Shown here piece after piece: positions 24,074 to 32,678 of a stretch of 64,000 bases of DNA. The notes beneath the pieces are model-generated. The model was not told the DNA's origin. It was given only the letters and a program-made list of their open reading frames with translations, and searched no databases. Where the stretch lies: contig NZ_QOHI01000001.1 in NCBI RefSeq assembly GCF_003319095.1, positions 248,001-312,000 on the forward strand, given 5' to 3'. Positions within the stretch are counted from its first letter, which is position 1. Each line of letters starts with the position of its first letter. The DNA comes from Blastococcus sp. TBT05-19 (GTDB taxonomy: Bacteria > Actinomycetota > Actinomycetes > Mycobacteriales > Geodermatophilaceae). A program made the translations under genes and the position numbers.

Positions 24074-24103
24074 CTCAGGGGCCGCCTTCCGGCGGCCCCT
24101 GAG
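24074..24103 (-). terminator. Terminator of the tRNA-Pro gene
   Basis: A perfect 13-base stem (CTCAGGGGCCGCC, GGCGGCCCCTGAG) with a 4-base loop, eight bases downstream of the tRNA 3' end. Confidence 0.8.
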
Positions 24104-24111
24104 TGCGAGGG

Positions 24112-24185
24112 TCGGGGTGACAGGATTTGAACCTGCGGCCTCGTCGTCCCGAACGACGCGCGCTACCAAGCTGCGCCACACCCCG
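24112..24185 (-). tRNA. tRNA-Pro (anticodon CGG)
   Basis: A 74-base cloverleaf on the minus strand. The acceptor CGGGGTG pairs with CACCCCG, the anticodon stem CGTCG/CGACG encloses loop TTCGGGA (CGG), and the T-arm carries GGTTCAAATCC. The D-loop contains AGCTTGGTAGC. The 3' CCA is not encoded. CCG is a frequent proline codon in this genome, so this is the matching major isoacceptor. Confidence 0.97.
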
Positions 24186-24233
24186 AGGTGCCCGACGAGT
24201 CTAGCGCTCCTCCCACCGCCGCCCGGCGGCGGG

Positions 24234-25145
24234 TCAGGACGGTCGCGGCGTCAGCGTGAGCAGCGTCGCCTCGGGCGGGCAGGCGAAGCGCACCGGGGCA
24301 TAGGGGCTGGTGCCGAGGCCGGCCGAGATGTGCAGCCAGGTGCCGGCCGGACGGGCCGGGGTCGGCGCGCTCCACCGGTGCAGCCAGCGGACCCGGGCGC
24401 GGTCGATGCCGCAGTTGGTCACGAGCGCGCCGTAGAACGGGATGCGCAGCTGGCCGCCGTGCGTGTGCCCGCAGAGCAGCAGGTCGTAGCCGTCGGCGGC
24501 GAACCGGTCGAGCACCCGGGGCTCCGGCGAGTGCGCCAGCCCCAGCCGGAGGTCCGCCGCCGGATCGGCCGGCCCCGCGACCACGTCGTAGCGGTCCCGC
24601 TTCAGGTGCGAGTCGTCCACACCGGCGAGCACGATCCGCCGTCCGCCGACGGTCAGCTCCCCGGCGGCGTTGGTGAGGTCGAGCCAGCCGCGCGCCGCCA
24701 TCCCGTCGCGCAGGTCGCGCCACGGCAGCTCGTCGCCGTGCACCCGCTTGTGCTCGGTGCGGAAGTACTTCAGGGGGTTCTTCGGCCGCGGGGCGTAGTA
24801 GTCGTTGCTGGCCAGCACGAAGGCCCCGGGCAGGTCCATGAGCGGGTCCAGCGCGCGCAGCGTCCCCGGGACGGCGTCGTGGCCGGCCAGGTTGTCGCCG
24901 GTGTTGATCACCAGGTCCGGCTCGAGCCCGGCGAGGCCGGCGACCCACTCCTGCTTGCTGCGCTGCCCGGCGGTCATGTGCAGGTCGGAGATCTGGAGGA
25001 TCCGCAGCGGTGCGGAGCCCGGGGCGAGCACCGGGACGTCGAACCGGCGCAGCGTCCAGCGGGTGCGCTCGTACAGGCTCGCGTAGGCGGTCACGGCCGC
25101 GCCGGAGGCGACGGCGGCGGTGGGGACGGCGGTGTACCAGCGCAC
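24234..25145 (-). CDS. Metallophosphoesterase (YkuE/YaeI-like)
   Basis: A 303-residue calcineurin-like phosphoesterase. Metal-binding motifs in order are QISDLHM, INTGDNLAG, ASNDYY in place of the usual GNHD/E, AGVDDSH, and CGHTHGGQL. An N-terminal hydrophobic helix (TAVPTAAVASGAAVTAYASL) should anchor it in the membrane with the domain outside. ASND instead of GNHD is a substitution at the catalytic loop. The GTG at 25145 is preferred over an upstream TTG because TAGGCT ends exactly seven bases before it, as in other leaderless genes here. Confidence 0.85.
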   Translation of the reverse strand: MRWYTAVPTAAVASGAAVTAYASLYERTRWTLRRFDVPVLAPGSAPLRILQISDLHMTAGQRSKQEWVAGLAGLEPDLVINTGDNLAGHDAVPGTLRALDPLMDLPGAFVLASNDYYAPRPKNPLKYFRTEHKRVHGDELPWRDLRDGMAARGWLDLTNAAGELTVGGRRIVLAGVDDSHLKRDRYDVVAGPADPAADLRLGLAHSPEPRVLDRFAADGYDLLLCGHTHGGQLRIPFYGALVTNCGIDRARVRWLHRWSAPTPARPAGTWLHISAGLGTSPYAPVRFACPPEATLLTLTPRPS

Positions 25146-25152
25146 GCGGGAG

Positions 25153-25158
25153 AGCCTA
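25153..25158 (-). promoter_or_regulatory. -10 element of the metallophosphoesterase
   Basis: TAGGCT on the minus strand, seven bases from the GTG at 25145. Confidence 0.5.
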
Positions 25159-25198
25159 CGGGCGCGGGGCGCGGCGGCGGCGTGCAAGGCTGGAGCAC

Positions 25199-25651
25199 GT
25201 GTCCGACCTGAAGGTGAAGCTGCGCGCCGACCTGACCACCGCCATGAAGGCCCGTGACGAGCTGCGCACCGCCACGCTGCGCATGGTGCTCGCCGCGGTC
25301 AGCGCCGAGGAGGTGGCGGGCAAGGAGGCCCGCGAGCTCAGCGACGACGAGGTGCAGGCGGTGCTCCGCCGGGAGGCGAAGAAGCGCCGCGAGGCCGCCG
25401 AGGCGTTCGGCTCCGCGGGCCGGGCCGAGCAGGCCGCCCGCGAGCAGGCGGAGGGGGAGGTCCTCGCGGCCTACCTCCCGGCCCAGCTCGAGGACGCCGA
25501 CCTGGCCGCGATCGTGGCCGACGTCATCACCCGCACCGGCGCCTCCGGCATGAAGGACATGGGCAAGGTCATGGGCGCGGCCAACGGGGCCGTCGCCGGC
25601 CGGGCCGAGGGCTCACGGGTGGCGGCGGAGGTGCGCCGCCAGCTGGGCTGA
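25199..25651 (+). CDS. GatB/YqeY domain protein
   Basis: A 150-residue stand-alone YqeY protein, related to the tRNA-binding tail of the GatB amidotransferase subunit. Seen: MKARDELRTATLRMVLAAV near residue 14, EAKKRREAAEAF, LAAYLPAQL, and the C-terminal GMKDMGKVMGAANG. Its role in bacteria is not firmly established. GTG at 25199 has GGAG four bases upstream. It is convergent with ponA. Confidence 0.9.
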   Translation: MSDLKVKLRADLTTAMKARDELRTATLRMVLAAVSAEEVAGKEARELSDDEVQAVLRREAKKRREAAEAFGSAGRAEQAAREQAEGEVLAAYLPAQLEDADLAAIVADVITRTGASGMKDMGKVMGAANGAVAGRAEGSRVAAEVRRQLG

Positions 25652-25669
25652 GCCCGCTCGCCGCCGGCG

Positions 25670-25698
25670 GACGGCCCCGGCTCCCGGGACGGGCCGTC
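25670..25698. terminator. Hairpin between yqeY and ponA
   Basis: GACGGCCC (25670-25677) pairs with GGGCCGTC (25691-25698), and CCGG/CCGG can pair inside the loop. It overlaps the ponA stop region and is placed to end both convergent transcripts. Confidence 0.5.
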
Positions 25699-27925
25699 AG
25701 CCCCCGGGCGCGGGCGTCGGGGGCGGCGCGGGTGCCGGCTCAGGCGCGGGCACCGGCTCCGGCGCGGGGACCGGTTCCGGCGCGGGTGCCGGCTCCGGCG
25801 CGGTGCCCGTGTCCGGGGCGGGCCTCGGCTCCGGTTGCGGGGCCGGACGCGGGGCGGGTCGGCCGCCGTTCAGCAGCCCCGGGTCGGCGGGCGGGAACGC
25901 GGACGTCTGCTTGTCGGCCAGGAAGGGCGCCATGGCGTTCCGCCAGATCGTGGCCGGGATGTTGCCGCCGAAGCCCCGGACCGTCTCCTTCTCCTTCGGG
26001 TTGAACACCATCACGCTGGCCGCGTACTCGGGCATGAACCCGACGAAGGCGACCGACTGGTTCTCCTGGGCGGTGCCGGTCTTGCCGGCGATCTGGTGGC
26101 CCGCGATCGCCGCGCGGGTACCGGTTCCGGCCGGCGTGGAGATGTCACCCACCAGGATCTGGCTCAGCGTGTTCGCGATGTCCGGGGACACGGCCTCCGG
26201 GGTGCAGTTGTCACCCGGGCTCACCGGCTGACCGTCCGGACCCGGGAGCGGCTGACCCGTGCGGTCGAGCACCTGCACCACCGGCAGGGGGGTGCAACGG
26301 GTGCCCTCGGCGCCGAGCGTGGCGTAGGCGTTGGCCAGGTCCAGCGGGCTGGTGGCCTCCGAGCCGAGGGTGAACGAGCCGAAGTTCCCCTCGACGATCT
26401 CGTCCGCCGACTTCTGGGTGGGGCGGTCGAACCTCATGCCGAGCCGTTCGGCCATCCGCACGGGTCCCTCCACGCTCCCGAGCCGGTCCTCCAGGGCGAC
26501 GAAGTACGTGTTCGAGGAGCGGACCAGCGCGCCGACCATGTCGAGCGTGTCGGGGTAGTCGCCGACGTTCTCCACGCAGTACATGCCGCGCTCGTTGGTG
26601 CCGTTGCGGTCGGAGGCGCCGCAGGACGGGCCCCGGAACACCCGGGACGTGTAGCGGTCGCCCGGCGTGGTGATCGTGGTCCCGGCGCCGATGCCCGCCT
26701 CGAGCGCCGCGGCCGCGGTGAACGTCTTGTAGGTGGATCCGGCGCCCTTGCTCGCCGCGTCGTTGAGCACGACGGACTCGCACTCCGGGCCGTCGCAGCC
26801 GTAGCGGCGGTTCACGCTCATCGCCAGCACGTGGCCGGTGCCCGGCTCGATCGCGGTGAACATGCCGGCGAGGCTGTCCCCGAGCGGCAACGAGTCGAGC
26901 ACCGCCTGGTCGCCGGTCAGCTGGAGCTGGGGGTTCAGCGTCGTCTGGATGGTCAGGCCACCGTTGTCGATGTCGTACTGCGACACCTTCAGCGTCCCGG
27001 TGACGTACTGCATCGCGTAGGCGCAGAAGAAGCCGCCCAGGGCGGCGTCGATGCAGCCGTTGGCCGGCGCCAGGCCCGGAGCGACCTGGACCGGCTGGGC
27101 GGAGATCTCGGTGAACTCCTGCTCGCTGATGTGGCCGAGGTCGAACATCCGCTGCAGGACCTGGTTGCGCCGGATCTGCGCGTTCTCCGGGTTGTTGATC
27201 GGCTCGTCGTAGAACGGGCTCTGCACCAGTCCGGCCAGCATGGCGGCCTGCGGCAGCGTCAGGTCCGCCGCGTTCACGCTGAAGTACCGCTGCGCCGCGG
27301 CCTGGATCCCGTAGGCGCCCTGGCCGAAGTACACGAGGTTCAGGTAGCGGGTGAGGATCTCGTCCTTGTCGTAGGTCTCCTCGAGCGCCATCGCCAGGCG
27401 GGCCTCGCGCAGCTTGCGCGCCACGCCCTCGACGCCCTCCTGCTCGACCGCCGCGTCGCGCTCGGCCTGGGTGTCGGCGGTCTCGAGCAGGGTCTGCTTC
27501 ACCAGCTGCTGGGTGATCGTCGAGCCGCCCTCGCGCACGCTGCCCGCCGCCAGGTTCGTCACCAGCGCGCGCATCGTGCCCTGGACGTCGAGGCCGTTGT
27601 GGTCGTAGAAGCGGGAGTCCTCGATGTCGACCAGCGCCTGCTTCATGACGTCGGCGATCTGCTCCGAGGTGACCGGGGTGCGGTTCTGCTCGTAGAAGTT
27701 CGTGATCAGCGAACCGTCGGCCGCGAGCACGCGGGTGGGGCCGGTCGGCGCCTGGTCGGTGAGGGCGACGGGCAGCTCGTCGAGCAGCGACGCGGAGTTG
27801 CGGGCGATGACGCCCGTCCCCCCGACCCAGGGCAGCAGGAGGCCCGCCAGGAGCACGCCTGCGACGACGATCGTCATGGCGAGCTTGGCGAGCACACGGG
27901 TCCGGACGCGCGCGTTCTCCGACAT
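25697..27925 (-). CDS. ponA: Class A penicillin-binding protein (PonA family)
   Basis: A 742-residue bifunctional peptidoglycan synthase. One N-terminal membrane helix (MTIVVAGVLLAGLLLPW) is followed by a GT51 glycosyltransferase domain with catalytic E102 in DIEDSRFYDHNG and GGSTITQQLVKQ. The transpeptidase has S397-K400 in GAGSTYKTF, S470-N472 in VRSSNTYF, and K615 in AGKTGTAQ. The tail is a Pro/Ala/Glu repeat (PAPEPVPAPEP), low complexity, probably crossing the wall. Neighbours match mycobacterial ponA2 (next to the Get3-like pair), but a PASTA domain is absent. ATG at 27925 lies seven bases after TACCCT. Confidence 0.95.
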   Translation of the reverse strand: MSENARVRTRVLAKLAMTIVVAGVLLAGLLLPWVGGTGVIARNSASLLDELPVALTDQAPTGPTRVLAADGSLITNFYEQNRTPVTSEQIADVMKQALVDIEDSRFYDHNGLDVQGTMRALVTNLAAGSVREGGSTITQQLVKQTLLETADTQAERDAAVEQEGVEGVARKLREARLAMALEETYDKDEILTRYLNLVYFGQGAYGIQAAAQRYFSVNAADLTLPQAAMLAGLVQSPFYDEPINNPENAQIRRNQVLQRMFDLGHISEQEFTEISAQPVQVAPGLAPANGCIDAALGGFFCAYAMQYVTGTLKVSQYDIDNGGLTIQTTLNPQLQLTGDQAVLDSLPLGDSLAGMFTAIEPGTGHVLAMSVNRRYGCDGPECESVVLNDAASKGAGSTYKTFTAAAALEAGIGAGTTITTPGDRYTSRVFRGPSCGASDRNGTNERGMYCVENVGDYPDTLDMVGALVRSSNTYFVALEDRLGSVEGPVRMAERLGMRFDRPTQKSADEIVEGNFGSFTLGSEATSPLDLANAYATLGAEGTRCTPLPVVQVLDRTGQPLPGPDGQPVSPGDNCTPEAVSPDIANTLSQILVGDISTPAGTGTRAAIAGHQIAGKTGTAQENQSVAFVGFMPEYAASVMVFNPKEKETVRGFGGNIPATIWRNAMAPFLADKQTSAFPPADPGLLNGGRPAPRPAPQPEPRPAPDTGTAPEPAPAPEPVPAPEPVPAPEPAPAPPPTPAPGG

Positions 27926-27932
27926 CGCGGCC

Positions 27933-27938
27933 AGGGTA
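27933..27938 (-). promoter_or_regulatory. ponA -10 element, leaderless type
   Basis: TACCCT on the minus strand (within TAATACCCT), seven bases before the ponA ATG. Confidence 0.5.
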
Positions 27939-27965
27939 TTACGCGCGCGCCCGTCGCCGGTGCGG

Positions 27966-29180
27966 TCAGCCGCGGCGCGCGGGGAGGATCCGCGTCCGGG
28001 GGGTCCCCGTCGGCGTGTCGTCGTCCGCACCGGTCAGCGCCTCGGCCATCACGCGGAGCCCGTCCAGGTCGTGGACGTCGCCCGCGGCCGCCGGCACGGT
28101 GCGCACGGCGACCTCCGGGTGGGCGCTGGTGAAGCGGTCGGCGAGGTGCTGCTCGCGGGCGGCCACCTGCATCCGGCCGGCGTGCACGCGCAGCGCCGCG
28201 GCGGTGAGCTCGGCGGCCTCCCCGCCGGTCTCGGCGACCGCCTCGGCGGCGCCCTCGGCCCGGGTCGCCGACAGCGCCGTCGTCGCCGGCGGGTGCGTGC
28301 GGTTGACCACGAGACCGGCCAGGGGCATGCCCTCGGCGGAGAGCCGGTCGACGAAGTAGGAGGCCTCCCGCAGCGCGTCGGGCTCGGGCGCGGCCACCAC
28401 GAGGAACCAGGTGCCGGGGCGGCGCAGCAGCTCGTAGGTCGCCGTCGCGCGCTCGCGGAACCCGCCGAACATCGTGTCCAGGGCGGCCACGAACGCGGAG
28501 ATGTCGCGCAGCAGCTGGCCGCCGAGGATCTTGCTGACGATCCGGCTGAAGAGCAGGAAGCCGGCGCTGGCGAACTTGAAGCCGGCCCGGCTCGGGGCCA
28601 TCAGCAGCCGGATCATCGTGCCGTCGAGGAAGCGGCCCATCCGGTTGGGGGCGTCCAGGAAGTCCAGCGCGGACCGCGACGGCGGGGTGTCCACGATGAT
28701 CAGGTCCCACTGGTCGCTGGCCCGCAGCTGGCCCAGCTTCTCCATCGCCATGTACTCCTGCGTGCCGGAGAAGGACGACGACAGCGCCTGGTAGAAGGGG
28801 TTCTCCAGGATCTGCTCCGCCCGCTCGGGCGTGGAGTGCGCGGACACGACGTCGTCGAACGTCCGCTTCATGTCCAGCATCATCGCGTGCAGCTCGCCCG
28901 GTGCCCCGGGGACGTCGACCCGCCGCGGCTCGTTGTCCAGCTCCTCCAGCCCGAGCGACTGGGCCAGCCGCCGGGCGGGGTCGATGGTGAGGACGACGAC
29001 GGTGCGGCCGGCCTCCGCGGCGGCCAGGGCGAGGGCAGCGGAGCTGGTCGTCTTGCCCACGCCGCCGGCGCCGCAGCACACGACGATGCGGGTCGCGGGA
29101 TCGGTGATGAGCTGCTGGAGGTCCATGGCCGGCGCCTGGCGCGGCGGCCGCGCCCCGTTCGGCGAGGTCTGAGCGGCCAT
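27966..29180 (-). CDS. Get3/ArsA-like ATPase, second of a pair
   Basis: A 404-residue P-loop ATPase. Walker A CCGAGGVGKTTSSAALA begins near residue 39; the switch regions are LTIDPARRLAQSLGL and IIVDTPPSRSALDFLD. It corresponds by order and length to mycobacterial Rv3680, which with Rv3679 forms a Get3-like complex needed for envelope and oxidative-stress tolerance (my recollection). It has no ArsB partner nearby, so an arsenite role is unlikely. ATG shares one base with the upstream gene's TGA (TGATG), so translation is coupled. ponA follows, but has its own promoter. Confidence 0.9.
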   Translation of the reverse strand: MAAQTSPNGARPPRQAPAMDLQQLITDPATRIVVCCGAGGVGKTTSSAALALAAAEAGRTVVVLTIDPARRLAQSLGLEELDNEPRRVDVPGAPGELHAMMLDMKRTFDDVVSAHSTPERAEQILENPFYQALSSSFSGTQEYMAMEKLGQLRASDQWDLIIVDTPPSRSALDFLDAPNRMGRFLDGTMIRLLMAPSRAGFKFASAGFLLFSRIVSKILGGQLLRDISAFVAALDTMFGGFRERATATYELLRRPGTWFLVVAAPEPDALREASYFVDRLSAEGMPLAGLVVNRTHPPATTALSATRAEGAAEAVAETGGEAAELTAAALRVHAGRMQVAAREQHLADRFTSAHPEVAVRTVPAAAGDVHDLDGLRVMAEALTGADDDTPTGTPRTRILPARRG

Positions 29181-30250
29181 CAGCGGGCCACGTCCCCGGT
29201 CGCTCCCGCGGGGCGCTCCGCTCCTCGCTCGTCCCTCGCTGCGATGCTCACGCCCCTGTCCGCTCCCACCGCCGGGGCGAGGTGGTCCTCGAGCCGGCCG
29301 GCCAGCTCGAACAGGCAGCCGACGTCGACGGCTCCGGGGAGCAGCGGCAGCTCCAGCGTCGGGCGGCCCAGCGCCTCCACCTCGGCCCGCAGCGCGTCCT
29401 GCGAGGCCCACCGCCGGGCGTGCTCGACCACCTCGGCGGCCAGCGCGTCGGCGATCTGCTCGGCGCCGGACAGGTGGGCGGCGGTCAGCGCGGGCGCGAG
29501 GTCCGCGCCGGTCAGCTCGCCGGCCGCGGCCCGGGACAGCGCGGCGGGGGGCAGCACCGGCTCGGCGGCCATGTTCACGACCACGGAGCCCACCGGCATC
29601 CCGGCCGCGGTCAGCTCGGCGATCGCGTCGGCGGTCTCCTGCACGGGCATGTCCTCGAGCAGCGTCACCAGGTGGACCGCGGTCTGCGGCGAGCGGAGGA
29701 CGGCCATCACGCCGTCGCTCTGGGTCTTGATGGGCCCGGACCGGGCCAGCTGCGACATCTCGCCGGTGACGCCGAGGAACCGGGTGATCCGGCCGGTCGG
29801 CGGGGCGTCGACGACGACGGCGTCGTAGACCTGGCGGCCGTCGTGCCGGCGGGTGACCGCCTCCTTGATCTTCCCCGTGATCAGCACGTCGCGGAGGCCC
29901 GGCGCGATGGCGGTGGCGAAGTCGATGGCGCCCATCTTGCGCAGCGCCCGCCCGGCCCGGCGCAGGTTGTAGAACATGTCGAGGTAGTCCAGGAGCGCCT
30001 CCTCGACGTCGATCGCCAGCGCCTTGACCTCGCCGCCGCCGCGGGCCACGGCCACGCGCCGCTCCTCGTAGGGCAGCGGCGGGGTTTCGAAGAGCTGGGC
30101 GATGCCCTGCCGCCCCTCGGTCTCGACCAGGAGCACCGAGCGGCCGTCGGCGGCCAGCGCCAGCGCGAGGGCGGCCGCGACGGTGGTCTTGCCCGTCCCG
30201 CCCTTGCCGGTGACCACGTGCAGGCGCGGGGAGGAGGGATCGGGGCTCAC
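29180..30250 (-). CDS. Get3/ArsA-like ATPase, first of a pair
   Basis: A 356-residue ATPase. Walker A VTGKGGTGKTTVAAAL lies near residue 13, VLLVETEGRQGIAQLF replaces the usual DTDPA switch, and VVVDAPPTGRITRFL is the second switch. It matches mycobacterial Rv3679 by position. The GTG at 30250 (VSPDPSSPRLHVV) is chosen because it begins just before the domain and lies seven bases after TACGCT; longer frames run through the divergent promoter. The two paralogues differ in nucleotide-switch motifs, suggesting a heteromer with unequal sites. Confidence 0.9.
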   Translation of the reverse strand: MSPDPSSPRLHVVTGKGGTGKTTVAAALALALAADGRSVLLVETEGRQGIAQLFETPPLPYEERRVAVARGGGEVKALAIDVEEALLDYLDMFYNLRRAGRALRKMGAIDFATAIAPGLRDVLITGKIKEAVTRRHDGRQVYDAVVVDAPPTGRITRFLGVTGEMSQLARSGPIKTQSDGVMAVLRSPQTAVHLVTLLEDMPVQETADAIAELTAAGMPVGSVVVNMAAEPVLPPAALSRAAAGELTGADLAPALTAAHLSGAEQIADALAAEVVEHARRWASQDALRAEVEALGRPTLELPLLPGAVDVGCLFELAGRLEDHLAPAVGADRGVSIAARDERGAERPAGATGDVAR

Positions 30251-30257
30251 CCGCACC

Positions 30258-30337
30258 AGCGTAGGAGCTGGTGAGCGGGTCGGCCCGCCCGCAGCGGGCG
30301 GCGTGACCGTGATCGCAGCCGACCGCTGCAGTAGCGT
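30258..30337. promoter_or_regulatory. Divergent leaderless promoters (Get3-like pair / DUF4177)
   Basis: TACGCT on the minus strand (30258-30263) and TAGCGT on the plus strand (30332-30337) each end seven bases before their start codons, at 30250 (GTG) and 30345 (ATG). The 94 bases between the starts therefore hold both promoters. Confidence 0.55.
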
Positions 30338-30344
30338 CGCGCCC

Positions 30345-30512
30345 ATGAGCGACACGGCACGCCAGAAGTGGGAGTACGCGACCATCCCGCTGCTCATCCA
30401 CAACACCAAGGCCATCCTCGACTCCTGGGGTGTCGACGGGTGGGAACTCGTGACCGTGCTCCCGGGGCCGAACGGCGACCAGCTGGTGGCCTACCTCAAG
30501 CGCCCGGCATGA
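30345..30512 (+). CDS. DUF4177 small protein
   Basis: A 55-residue protein with the DUF4177 pattern KWEYATIPLLIHNTKAIL and GVDGWELVTVLPGPNG. A small gene of this type occupies the same place in mycobacteria (Rv3678A as I recall). Function unknown; it is translationally coupled to ridA by an ATGA overlap. Confidence 0.85.
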   Translation: MSDTARQKWEYATIPLLIHNTKAILDSWGVDGWELVTVLPGPNGDQLVAYLKRPA

Positions 30513-30988
30513 CCACCCCCGCCGCTCCGGCGCAGAGCTGGCACGCGCGGCTGGCCGAGCTCGGCATCCGGCTGCCCGCCGTCGCCTCGCCGGTCGCCGC
30601 CTACGTCCCGGCCGTGCGCGCCGGCTCGCTGGTCTTCACCTCGGGCCAGCTGCCGTTCGTCGACGGCGGGCTGCGCCGCACCGGCAAGGTCGGCGGCTCG
30701 GTCGACGTCGAGGCCGCCGCGGCCGACGCCAAGCTGTGCGCGCTGAACGCGCTCGCCGCGATCGACGAGCTGGTGGGTCTGGACTCGGTCGCCCGCGTCG
30801 TCCGGGTGGTGGGTTACGTGGCCAGCGCCGAGGGCTTCACCGGTCAGCCGCGGGTCGTCAACGGCGCCAGCGAGCTGCTCGGCCGGATCTTCGGCGAGGC
30901 GGGTCAGCACGCCCGCAGCGCCGTCGGCGTGGCCGAGCTGCCGCTCGGCGCTCCCGTCGAGGTCGAGCTCACCGTCGAACTCCGGTGA
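30509..30988 (+). CDS. RidA family protein
   Basis: A 159-residue YjgF/RidA homologue. Family members hydrolyse reactive enamines and imines from PLP enzymes. Seen: LVFTSGQLPFVDG near residue 44 and NGASELLGRIFGEAGQHARS toward the end. The canonical C-terminal Arg-Val-Glu active-site stretch is represented by HARSAVGVAELPLGAPVEVE, with the arginine in ARS. ATGA and GTGA overlaps connect it to DUF4177 and the Nudix gene. Confidence 0.88.
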   Translation: MTTPAAPAQSWHARLAELGIRLPAVASPVAAYVPAVRAGSLVFTSGQLPFVDGGLRRTGKVGGSVDVEAAAADAKLCALNALAAIDELVGLDSVARVVRVVGYVASAEGFTGQPRVVNGASELLGRIFGEAGQHARSAVGVAELPLGAPVEVELTVELR

Positions 30989-31797
30989 GCGGAGCCGCGG
31001 GCGGCGCACCGGCCGAGCCGAAGCAGGCCGCCACCGTGCTGCTGCTCCGCGACTCCGCCCACGGGCTCGAGGTCTACCTGCTGCGGCGCACCAAGGGGAT
31101 GCCGTTCGCCGGAGGGATGACCGCCTACCCGGGCGGGGGCGTCGACCCGCGGGACGGCGACACCGAGATCGGCTGGTCCGGTCCGTCCCCGGCGGACTGG
31201 GCGGCGGCCTTCGGCTGCGACGAGCGGACCGCCCGGCAACTGGTCTGCGCCGCCGTCCGGGAGACCTTCGAGGAGGCCGGCGTCCTGCTCGCCGGGCTGC
31301 CCGACGGCTCGGTCGTGCCCGACGTCTCCGGGGACGACTGGGAGGCGCAGCGGCAGGCGCTCCTGTCGCGGGAGCTGTCGCTGGCCGAGCTGCTGGCCGG
31401 CCGCGGCCTGGTGCTCCGCTCGGACCTGCTGCGCCCGTTCGCGCACTGGATCACCCCGCCGGTCGAGCCGCGCCGCTACGACACCAAGTTCTTCGCGGCG
31501 GCGCTGCCGGTCGGCCAGGAGGCGCGCGACGTCTCCGGCGAGGCGGACGAGGCGTCCTGGCTGACACCGGAGGACGCGCTGGCCGAGATGCACGCGGGCA
31601 GCCGGCCGATGCTGCCGCCGACCTCGCACACCCTGGACCAGCTGCGGGCCTTCGCGGACGTCGCGGGGGCGGTCGCGGGATCGCCCCCGGCGCCGCTGGA
31701 GCCGATCAGCCCCACGTTCGAGGAGACCCCCGAGGGCAAGTGGGCGGTGCTCCCCGACGGCACCCGCGTCAGGCTCGTGGTCCCGCTCCCCTCCTGA
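30985..31797 (+). CDS. Nudix hydrolase
   Basis: A 270-residue Nudix-fold protein. An early block LLRRTKGMPFAGGMTAYPGG precedes the box, whose catalytic helix REtfEEAGV is visible as RETFEEAGVLL near residue 92. A long insertion separates the GGG and REXXEE parts of the box, as in NUDT19-like CoA hydrolases. The substrate is not certain. It is the third gene of the DUF4177-ridA operon. In mycobacteria a metallo-beta-lactamase gene lies between ridA and crp; none is present here. Confidence 0.85.
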   Translation: MSGAAGGAPAEPKQAATVLLLRDSAHGLEVYLLRRTKGMPFAGGMTAYPGGGVDPRDGDTEIGWSGPSPADWAAAFGCDERTARQLVCAAVRETFEEAGVLLAGLPDGSVVPDVSGDDWEAQRQALLSRELSLAELLAGRGLVLRSDLLRPFAHWITPPVEPRRYDTKFFAAALPVGQEARDVSGEADEASWLTPEDALAEMHAGSRPMLPPTSHTLDQLRAFADVAGAVAGSPPAPLEPISPTFEETPEGKWAVLPDGTRVRLVVPLPS

Positions 31798-31802
31798 TGC
31801 GG

Positions 31803-31851
31803 TGAACGCGAGAGGCCCAGGACCATCCCGGTCCTGGGCCTCTCGCGTTCA
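31803..31851. terminator. Bidirectional terminator, 22-base perfect stem
   Basis: Arms at 31803-31824 and 31830-31851 are perfectly complementary over 22 bases (starting TGAACGCGAGAGG), with a 5-base loop. It separates convergent Nudix and crp genes and is the longest perfect hairpin in the window. Confidence 0.85.
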
Positions 31852-31862
31852 ACGGACGGGCG

Positions 31863-32537
31863 TCACCGCGCGCGGCGGCGCAGGCGCTCCTCGTCGAGGA
31901 CGACGACCGACTTGCCCTGCAGCTGGATCCAGCCGCGGTGCACGAAGTCGGCGAGCGCCTTGTTCACCGTCTCGCGGGAGGCGCCGACCAGCTGGGCCAG
32001 CTCCTCCTGCGTGAGGTCGTGCTTCACGCGCAGGCCGTCGCTGTCGCGGCTGCCGAAGCGGTCGGCCATCTGCAGCAGCGCCTTGGCCACGCGGCCGGGC
32101 ACGTCGGTGAAGATCAGGTCGGCGACCGAGTCGTTGGTGCGCCGCAGGCGGCGGGCCAGCACGCGGAGCAGCTGCTCGCCGATCTCCGGGTGCGCCTCGA
32201 TCCACGGCAGCAGGACGCTCTGCGGCATCCGCGCCAGCTTCACGTCGGTGACGGCGGTCGCCGTCGCGGTGCGCGGGCCCGGGTCGAAGACGGACAGCTC
32301 GCCGAACTGGTCGGAGGGGCCCATGACCGCGAGCACGTTCTCCCGGCCGTCGGGCGACCGACGGGAGAGCTTGATCTTGCCGGTCATGACGATGTAGAGG
32401 CTGTCGCCGGGCTCGCCCTCGTTGAAGACCACCCGGCCCCGGGGCAGGGTCAGCGTCTCGAGACGGCTGATGACGGGGTCCACCGCGTCCTCGGAGAGCC
32501 CCTGGAAGAGCCCCGACTGGGCCAGCACCTCGTCCAC
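31863..32537 (-). CDS. crp: Crp/Fnr family regulator, actinobacterial Crp (GlxR type)
   Basis: A 224-residue cAMP-responsive regulator, the same length as mycobacterial Crp. The cyclic-nucleotide domain shows [39 protein letters not shown]; the helix-turn-helix is [23 protein letters not shown] at 32537 (VDEVLAQSG) is chosen by alignment with the family N-terminus and by AGAGGA seven bases upstream; a longer frame from 32567 is possible. A near-consensus Crp site lies about 65 bases upstream, suggesting autoregulation. nth, tlpA and acs nearby are the classical neighbours. Confidence 0.95.
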   Translation of the reverse strand: MDEVLAQSGLFQGLSEDAVDPVISRLETLTLPRGRVVFNEGEPGDSLYIVMTGKIKLSRRSPDGRENVLAVMGPSDQFGELSVFDPGPRTATATAVTDVKLARMPQSVLLPWIEAHPEIGEQLLRVLARRLRRTNDSVADLIFTDVPGRVAKALLQMADRFGSRDSDGLRVKHDLTQEELAQLVGASRETVNKALADFVHRGWIQLQGKSVVVLDEERLRRRAR

Positions 32538-32601
32538 TGCACGTCCTCTCACACTGTCTGCGGACACAGGGATGCCCGTGTCAGCAGCGAGTCTAGGCGG
32601 C

Positions 32602-32617
32602 TGTGCACTCCGTCACC
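32602..32617. promoter_or_regulatory. Candidate Crp-binding site upstream of crp
   Basis: TGTGC-N6-TCACC matches the actinobacterial TGTGA-N6-TCACA consensus at eight of ten informative positions and retains the GTG-N8-CAC core. It lies 65-80 bases before the crp start. Confidence 0.5.
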
Positions 32618-32678
32618 CGTTCGGTGCCCGTCCGGATACCCCGATGGGGCGAGAGACCGCCGACACACCGTTTCGCCG

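Noticed and set aside
25700-25830. Repeat array (possible CRISPR or minisatellite) at the 3' end of ponA
   Set aside because: The repeats encode the Pro/Ala/Glu tail in frame, with variable units and no spacers.
27966-30250. Arsenite efflux (arsA-type) locus
   Set aside because: No ArsB, ArsC or ArsR gene nearby; the paired ATPases next to ponA match the Get3-like pair of actinobacteria.
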